Made by a program: the position numbers and the translations under genes. The notes under the pieces were generated by a model. That model searched no databases. It was not told the DNA's origin and saw only the letters and a program-made list of their open reading frames with translations. This document shows positions 59,203 to 64,000 of a stretch of 64,000 nucleotides of DNA, in pieces; position 1 is the first letter of the stretch; each line of letters opens with the position of its first letter. The stretch lies in contig JACKEA010000005.1 of assembly GCA_020633235.1 (NCBI GenBank), forward strand, positions 558,001 through 622,000, given 5' to 3'. Origin of the DNA: Polyangiaceae bacterium. GTDB taxonomy: Bacteria > Myxococcota_A > Polyangia > Polyangiales > Polyangiaceae.

Positions 59203-61842
59203 TCAGTTGTTGGCGGCCTGGGCCGCGCGCCTGTGGCGCTCGAAGATCTCGTCCGCCATGCCGCTGAGCTTCTGCGCCTCCCGCTGGATGTCCGCGTTCT
59301 GGCGGTAGTGGTCGGAGCTCTGGACGTAGCTGGCGAAGGCCCGATAGCTCTTGGCCACTTCGAGCTCGTTTCCGATCTCCTTGCACAGCGCAATGCTGCG
59401 CATGAAGTAGTCGATGGCCTTGCCTTCGTGCCCCGCGCCCCAGGCGCCCGCTGCGGTGATCTCGCCGAGGGTTCTGAGGGCGGTGGCCAGATGGGACTTG
59501 CTGCGCACTTGGCCGAACAGATCCACGGCGTGCTTGATGCTGTCCCGCGCCTTGCGCAGCTCCTTCTGCATCAAATAAGCCTTGGCCAGGCCCCGCTTGG
59601 CCTCCGCCAAGTGCAGCTTGTCCCCCATTTCGTCGCACAGCTCCTCGGCCTGCTTGAGGATGCGGATGGCCTCCTCGGTGGCGTCCATGCGGTAGTGGGT
59701 CTCGCCGATGTTGGTGAGCACCACGGCGATCCGATTCTGCTCGCCCATCTCGCGAGCGACCTCGTGGGCCTCGGTGAAGTGCTCCAGGGCCTTGGTGTTC
59801 TCGCCGAGCTCCTGGGCGAGCTTCCCGAGGTTGTTGAGGCTCTGCACGATGCCGAGCGGATCGCCGATCTCCCGGCGGATCGTCAGGGCGGCCTCCAGCG
59901 CTTCGCCCGCCTTCGCGGTGCGGCCGTGGTCCATCCACACCAAGCCGATGTTGTTGAGGCTCAGGGCGATGGAGCGACGATCGCCGATCTTCTTGCGCAT
60001 CTCGAGGGACCTGCGCATTTCCTCGAGGGCCTCGTCGTACTCGCCCTTCAGCCACAGCACCTTGCCGATGTCGTCGTGACACGAGGAGATGCCGCGCTCG
60101 TCGTTGGCGGATTCGAACAAACCGCGGGCGGTCTCCAGGTGCTTCATGGCCAAAGACAGGCTGCCCGTGTCGCGGTGCAGGCGACCGATGCGGTTGTGCG
60201 CGGCGCCGCCCTTGCCGCGCAAGCCGAGGCGGTAGGCCAGACTCTGCATCTCGCGGAAAGCGGCCAGCGCTTCGTCGGTGCGCCCCAGCAAGGTGAGCAC
60301 GTCCCCGTGGTTGTGGAGCGCTTCGATGCGCCGCGGGGCGTCCATCTCGCCCAGCAGTGACAGACCCTTGCCGTACAGCTCGTGCGCCTTCTTGGCCGCG
60401 TAGGTGCTGCGCGCGAGATCTCCGGCCTCCAGATAGGTGACGCCGGCGCGGGCCATGGCCCCGGCCTTCTCCAGGTGCTGCGCCAGCATCGCGCAGTATT
60501 CTTCCTGCGAGCGCACGCCGTCTTTCTGGGCGAGCCAGTCGGCGATCACCTGGTTATAGCGCCGGCACGAGGCGGCGCTGGTGAGCTGCGCCACCTTCTC
60601 GCGCTCCAGGTTGTGCTTGAAGACGTACTCCACCTCGCCGGAGAACGCCGAGTCCGGCAGCTCGAGCACGTAGTCCCGCTCCACGAGCTCGGCGAGGAGC
60701 AAGCGTAGCTCCTCGATGTCCTTCATGGCGTCGGCGCTCCATAGCTCGGGCGCCTCGCGCTCGCTGCGCGCGAGGGCGACCAGACCGCCGAGCCAGAACA
60801 CGCTGCCCATCGCCGCGGCGTGCTCCAAGAGCCGTCGCTCGGGAGAACCGAGAGCGGCGATGCGGGCGGCCACGGCGTCGTCGACGGTGAGCGGAAGGCG
60901 CGCGGAGGCGAGCTTGTCGAGGTTCACCTTCCACACCGGATCTCGAGCCAGGGCGTCGCGCTCGTCGAGCACGCCGGTGTCGTGGAAGATGCGCACCATC
61001 TGCTCGAGCAACCCCGGGTTGCCGCCGGCCATGCCCACGGCGGACTCCACCAGGGCTTCCGGAGGGCCGTTTTCGCAGGGGGCGAGCAGCGCGTTCGCCA
61101 CCGCCAAGCTGTCCTCTTCGCTCAAGGGCTCGACGTCGACGCGGGTGTGGCGAGCCTTGGCGAAATCGAACCAGTCCTCGTGGCGCGCCAGGAGATCCGG
61201 GCGCGTGGCGCACAGGATCAAGATCGGACCGCCGAGGTGCTCCATCAAGTATCGCAAGAGCTCGATGGAATCGTCGTCCGCAAGGTGCAGGTCCTCGAAC
61301 ACCAGGCACAACGGACCGCGCGCCGCGTCGCTATCGAGGAAGTTCTTGACGATGGCGCGTCGCAAGAGCCCGGCCTGCAGCGGATCCTCGGCCACCGCTT
61401 TCGTCAGCGGGCTCTCGAGGAACTCGAGATCCATCAGCTGGCCGAGGAAGTAACAGACGTCCCCCACCTTGCGGTCGTCGAGGACTTGCGCCACCTGTGC
61501 ACGGACCTGCGCCTTGGCCGCTTCCGGGTCCATGCCTTCCACCAGGCCAAAGCGTGAGCGGAACAGGCGGGCGAACACGCCGTAGCTCAGTTGGATGCTA
61601 CGGGCACTGCCCCGGAACACCCGCGGCAAGCGGCCCCCACCCACCCGGAGCTCGAGCAAAAACTCATGGATGATCCGGCTCTTCCCGAGTCCCCCAGCAC
61701 CCAGCAAGGTCACCACCCGGGAGACCTGCTCGCCCAAGGCCGCATCGGAGGCTTTCTTGAGCTCCCCGAGGACGGCCTGGCGGCCAATGAGCGGAGCACG
61801 CAGGTCGCTGACGCCGAAAAGGGAGTTCGGGCCTTCGGTCAT
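59203..61842 (-). CDS. Large AAA-type ATPase with C-terminal TPR repeats
   Basis: 879 residues. A P-loop domain at the N-terminus has VVTLLGAGGLGKSRII (Walker A) and CLVFEDLHLADDDS (Walker B), as in STAND-like signalling ATPases and ATPase modules attached to kinases or cyclases. From about residue 480, at least eight tetratricopeptide repeats follow (AAFREMQSLAYRLGLRGKG, AMKHLETARGLFESANDERG, EALEAALTIRREIGDPLG). There is no output domain such as a kinase or DNA-binding motif. Probably a sensor or scaffold that works with the MoxR protein. Confidence 0.78.
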   Translation of the reverse strand: MTEGPNSLFGVSDLRAPLIGRQAVLGELKKASDAALGEQVSRVVTLLGAGGLGKSRIIHEFLLELRVGGGRLPRVFRGSARSIQLSYGVFARLFRSRFGLVEGMDPEAAKAQVRAQVAQVLDDRKVGDVCYFLGQLMDLEFLESPLTKAVAEDPLQAGLLRRAIVKNFLDSDAARGPLCLVFEDLHLADDDSIELLRYLMEHLGGPILILCATRPDLLARHEDWFDFAKARHTRVDVEPLSEEDSLAVANALLAPCENGPPEALVESAVGMAGGNPGLLEQMVRIFHDTGVLDERDALARDPVWKVNLDKLASARLPLTVDDAVAARIAALGSPERRLLEHAAAMGSVFWLGGLVALARSEREAPELWSADAMKDIEELRLLLAELVERDYVLELPDSAFSGEVEYVFKHNLEREKVAQLTSAASCRRYNQVIADWLAQKDGVRSQEEYCAMLAQHLEKAGAMARAGVTYLEAGDLARSTYAAKKAHELYGKGLSLLGEMDAPRRIEALHNHGDVLTLLGRTDEALAAFREMQSLAYRLGLRGKGGAAHNRIGRLHRDTGSLSLAMKHLETARGLFESANDERGISSCHDDIGKVLWLKGEYDEALEEMRRSLEMRKKIGDRRSIALSLNNIGLVWMDHGRTAKAGEALEAALTIRREIGDPLGIVQSLNNLGKLAQELGENTKALEHFTEAHEVAREMGEQNRIAVVLTNIGETHYRMDATEEAIRILKQAEELCDEMGDKLHLAEAKRGLAKAYLMQKELRKARDSIKHAVDLFGQVRSKSHLATALRTLGEITAAGAWGAGHEGKAIDYFMRSIALCKEIGNELEVAKSYRAFASYVQSSDHYRQNADIQREAQKLSGMADEIFERHRRAAQAANN

Positions 61843-61993
61843 GGGAGCGGAAGTATCCCCCGCTTCTCCGAGCCGCTACAAGCCCGGGCTTGCCACGCGG
61901 TCGGCCCTGGGCCACCCTCCGGTCGCAGTGCGGGGTCGGATCGTCACTCGCCCCCCAACACCTGCAAAACCTCTGATAGATTCGCCGTTTAAC

Positions 61994-62839
61994 GTGGTGC
62001 TGCCGGCAAAGACCCCCGCCCAGAACAGGGCCAGCGAGAAGCGCTCCCTGGGCCAAGGCGTGTTCCGCAAGTGCGAGGGCTGTGGCGCGGTCTACACCGC
62101 CGAAGAGCTGGCCGACGCCTGGAACGTGTGTACCGCCTGCGGCTACCACCACCCGATGCGTTCGTCGGATTGGCGGCGGCTGCTGTTGGACGGCGGCCGG
62201 CTGGACAGCTGGGACGAGCACATCCGACCGGCCGACCCCCTCGCCTTCGACGACGGCAAGTCCTACCGCGACCGCTTGGCGCGGGCGGCCAAGTCCAGCG
62301 GTCACAGCGAATCCGTCGAGGTGGGGCGTGCCGCCCTGGGTGGCCATGCCGTCGGCTACGGCTGCTTCGTGTTCCCCTTCATGGGGGGCAGCATGGGCTC
62401 GGTGGCCGGGGAACGGCTCACGCGCCTGTTCGAGCGCTCGCTGGCCGAACGGCTGCCCGTGGTGCTGCTGCACGCGTCGGGCGGGGCCCGCATGCAGGAG
62501 GGGCTCCTGAGCCTGATGCAGATGGCCAAGACCGTGGGCGCCCTCGGTCGTTTCCGACGTTCCGGCCGCCCGTTCATCAGCGTGCTGCTGCACCCCACGA
62601 CCGGAGGCGTGGCCGCCAGCACCGCGCTCCTCGGGGACATCAACGTGGCCGAGCCCAACGCGTTGATCGGCTTCGCCGGCCCGCGGGTGATCGAGAGCAC
62701 GCTGCGCACGACGCTTCCGGAAGGCTTCCAACGCTCCGAGTTTCTCGTGGATCACGGCATGGTGGACGTCATCGTCGCCCGCGCCGAGATGCGCGCCACG
62801 CTTCGAAACCTCCTGTCTCACCTCACGGGTGATCGTTAG
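61994..62839 (+). CDS. accD: Acetyl-CoA carboxylase carboxyltransferase beta subunit
   Basis: 281 residues from GTG at 61994 (GTG at 61997 is equally possible). An N-terminal zinc ribbon (CEGCGAVY, CTACGYHH) is followed by the crotonase-type carboxyltransferase domain: VFPFMGGSMGSVAGERL, LLHASGGARMQEGLLSLMQMAK, HPTTGGVAAS and GFAGPRVIESTL. It makes malonyl-CoA with AccA, AccB and AccC. folC follows with a one-base overlap (TAGTG), a common arrangement. Confidence 0.95.
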   Translation: MVLPAKTPAQNRASEKRSLGQGVFRKCEGCGAVYTAEELADAWNVCTACGYHHPMRSSDWRRLLLDGGRLDSWDEHIRPADPLAFDDGKSYRDRLARAAKSSGHSESVEVGRAALGGHAVGYGCFVFPFMGGSMGSVAGERLTRLFERSLAERLPVVLLHASGGARMQEGLLSLMQMAKTVGALGRFRRSGRPFISVLLHPTTGGVAASTALLGDINVAEPNALIGFAGPRVIESTLRTTLPEGFQRSEFLVDHGMVDVIVARAEMRATLRNLLSHLTGDR

Positions 62840-64000
62840 TGACCGACCTCGGGACCACCCTCAAGCGCCTGTACGCGTTGGCCGTCACCGGCCCCAAGCT
62901 CGACTTGAGTCGGTTGGAGACCGCCTGCGAGCACTTCTCGCACCCCGAGCGCGGCTTCGAGGCCGTGCACGTCTCGGGAACCAACGGCAAAGGCACGGTG
63001 TGCGCGTTCGTGGCCTCCATGGCCCGCGCCACCGGCAAGAAGGTGGGCCTCTATACCTCGCCGCACTTGGTGCGCTTCGCGGAGCGGATCCAGATCGACG
63101 GCGAGCCGATCGACGACGAAACCCTGGTCCGGCTCCTGAATCAGGTGATGGACGAGGCGCCCGAGCTCACCTTCTTCGAGGTGACCACCCTCACCGCGTT
63201 TCTCGCGTTCCGGGAAGCCAAGATCGATCTCGCGGTGATCGAGACGGGGCTCGGCGGCCGGCTGGATGCCACCAACATCATTCCCCCACCCCGGATCGCC
63301 GCCATCACTCGCGTGGCCTTCGATCACATGCTGGAGCTGGGGGACACGCTGGCGAAGATCGCCGTGGAGAAGGCGGGCATCATCAAGACGGGCTCCACCG
63401 TGGTGGTCGGCAAGCTGCATCCCGACGCCCGCGAGGTGGTGGAGCGTCGCGCCGACCAGGTGGGCGCGCACCTCGTGGCTCTGGGCAGCCCGGAGCCCAT
63501 TCCCGGGGCGGCGCTGGCCTACCCCCGCTTCGCCATGTTCGGCTCGAACTTGGCGGTGGCGGTGACCATCGCGCAAGAGCTCGGCATTCCCCCGCGCACC
63601 ATCGCGGACGGCATCGAAGCCACGCAGTGGCCGGGGCGGAACGAGCTCCTACACCGCAACGGTCAGGAGCTCACGCTGCTCGATTGCGCCCACAACCCGG
63701 ACGGCGCGGTGGCGCTGTCTCACGTGCTCGATCCCAGCATGCTGGGCGAGATCGAGTCACGCCGAGACGTGGCCCTGGTGTTCGGCAGCCTGAAGCGAAA
63801 GAACTGGCGCGCAATGCTCAAGCGCCTGGAGCAGGTGGCGGCACATCGCGTGTTCGTCGCTCCCCCCATCGCGGACAAATCGGTGGATCCAGCGGAGATG
63901 GCCCAAGTCTACTCGGGCGAGGTCGCGACCAACGTCCCGGACGCACTGGCGATCGCGCGGGCCAAGGTGGGATCTCGCGGTCTCGTGGTCGTCACGGGCT
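62839..64000 (+). CDS. folC: Folylpolyglutamate/dihydrofolate synthase FolC (cut by the window end)
   Basis: 387 codons from a GTG, the C-terminus lying beyond the window. The Mur-ligase-type P-loop VHVSGTNGKGTVCAFVASM is at about 43-61, followed by YTSPHLVRFAERI, the metal/ATP helix IETGLGGRLDATNII and DCAHNPDGAVAL. It adds glutamate residues to folate. Coupled to accD. Confidence 0.95.
   Translation, partial: MTDLGTTLKRLYALAVTGPKLDLSRLETACEHFSHPERGFEAVHVSGTNGKGTVCAFVASMARATGKKVGLYTSPHLVRFAERIQIDGEPIDDETLVRLLNQVMDEAPELTFFEVTTLTAFLAFREAKIDLAVIETGLGGRLDATNIIPPPRIAAITRVAFDHMLELGDTLAKIAVEKAGIIKTGSTVVVGKLHPDAREVVERRADQVGAHLVALGSPEPIPGAALAYPRFAMFGSNLAVAVTIAQELGIPPRTIADGIEATQWPGRNELLHRNGQELTLLDCAHNPDGAVALSHVLDPSMLGEIESRRDVALVFGSLKRKNWRAMLKRLEQVAAHRVFVAPPIADKSVDPAEMAQVYSGEVATNVPDALAIARAKVGSRGLVVVTG

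Overview
The window is high-GC chromosomal DNA that looks like a myxobacterium (Myxococcota, possibly Polyangiales-like). The clues are the many Gly/Ser-linked lipoproteins, a Ser/Thr kinase, an NtrC-type regulator next to bamD, and integrases whose layout recalls Myxococcus phage Mx8. No 16S gene is present, so the placement is an inference.

Backbone, left (1-5468): hypB (cut by the window edge) and hypA for nickel insertion into hydrogenase, an MscS-type channel, an unknown membrane protein, a lipoprotein, a ZIP-type metal transporter and a phosphoesterase.

Mobile region (5521-39853): three integrative elements lie head to tail at the 3' end of a tRNA-Glu(CTC) gene. Four copies of a 42-bp att core (5521, 15553, 25688, 39812) delimit them, and each element ends on its right with its own related tyrosine integrase. 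Element 1 (about 10.0 kb) carries a cell-surface-type cargo operon (M41-like peptidase, lipoprotein, glycosyltransferase/sulfotransferase with an amber stop, methyltransferase), decayed genes and an IS66-type insertion with exact inverted repeats and an 8-bp target duplication. Element 2 (about 10.1 kb) has a DnaC-like loader, a replication initiator with internal iterons, a sigma-region-4-like protein, an S49 prohead-type protease and a frameshifted integrase. Element 3 (about 14.1 kb) has the same replication layout, a terminase pair (small subunit inferred, large subunit clear), a chain of very small overlapping genes and an intact integrase. None of the three encodes a recognisable capsid, portal or tail protein, so elements 2 and 3 look like phage satellites or plasmid-prophage hybrids. 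All three keep an open frame across att into the left end of the element, as expected if attP lies inside int.

Backbone, right (39810-64000): tRNA-Glu and tRNA-Gln, a groEL without groES, an MBL-fold phosphodiesterase, a Pro-rich lipoprotein, a bamB-like/yfgM-like pair, a sulfatase-superfamily membrane protein fused to a repeat domain, recG, greA, a Ser/Thr kinase, bamD with an NtrC-family regulator and a hydrolase, two blocks of non-coding tandem repeats, an operon of ATPase-TPR protein, MoxR ATPase and dUTPase, and finally accD-folC, with folC cut by the window end.
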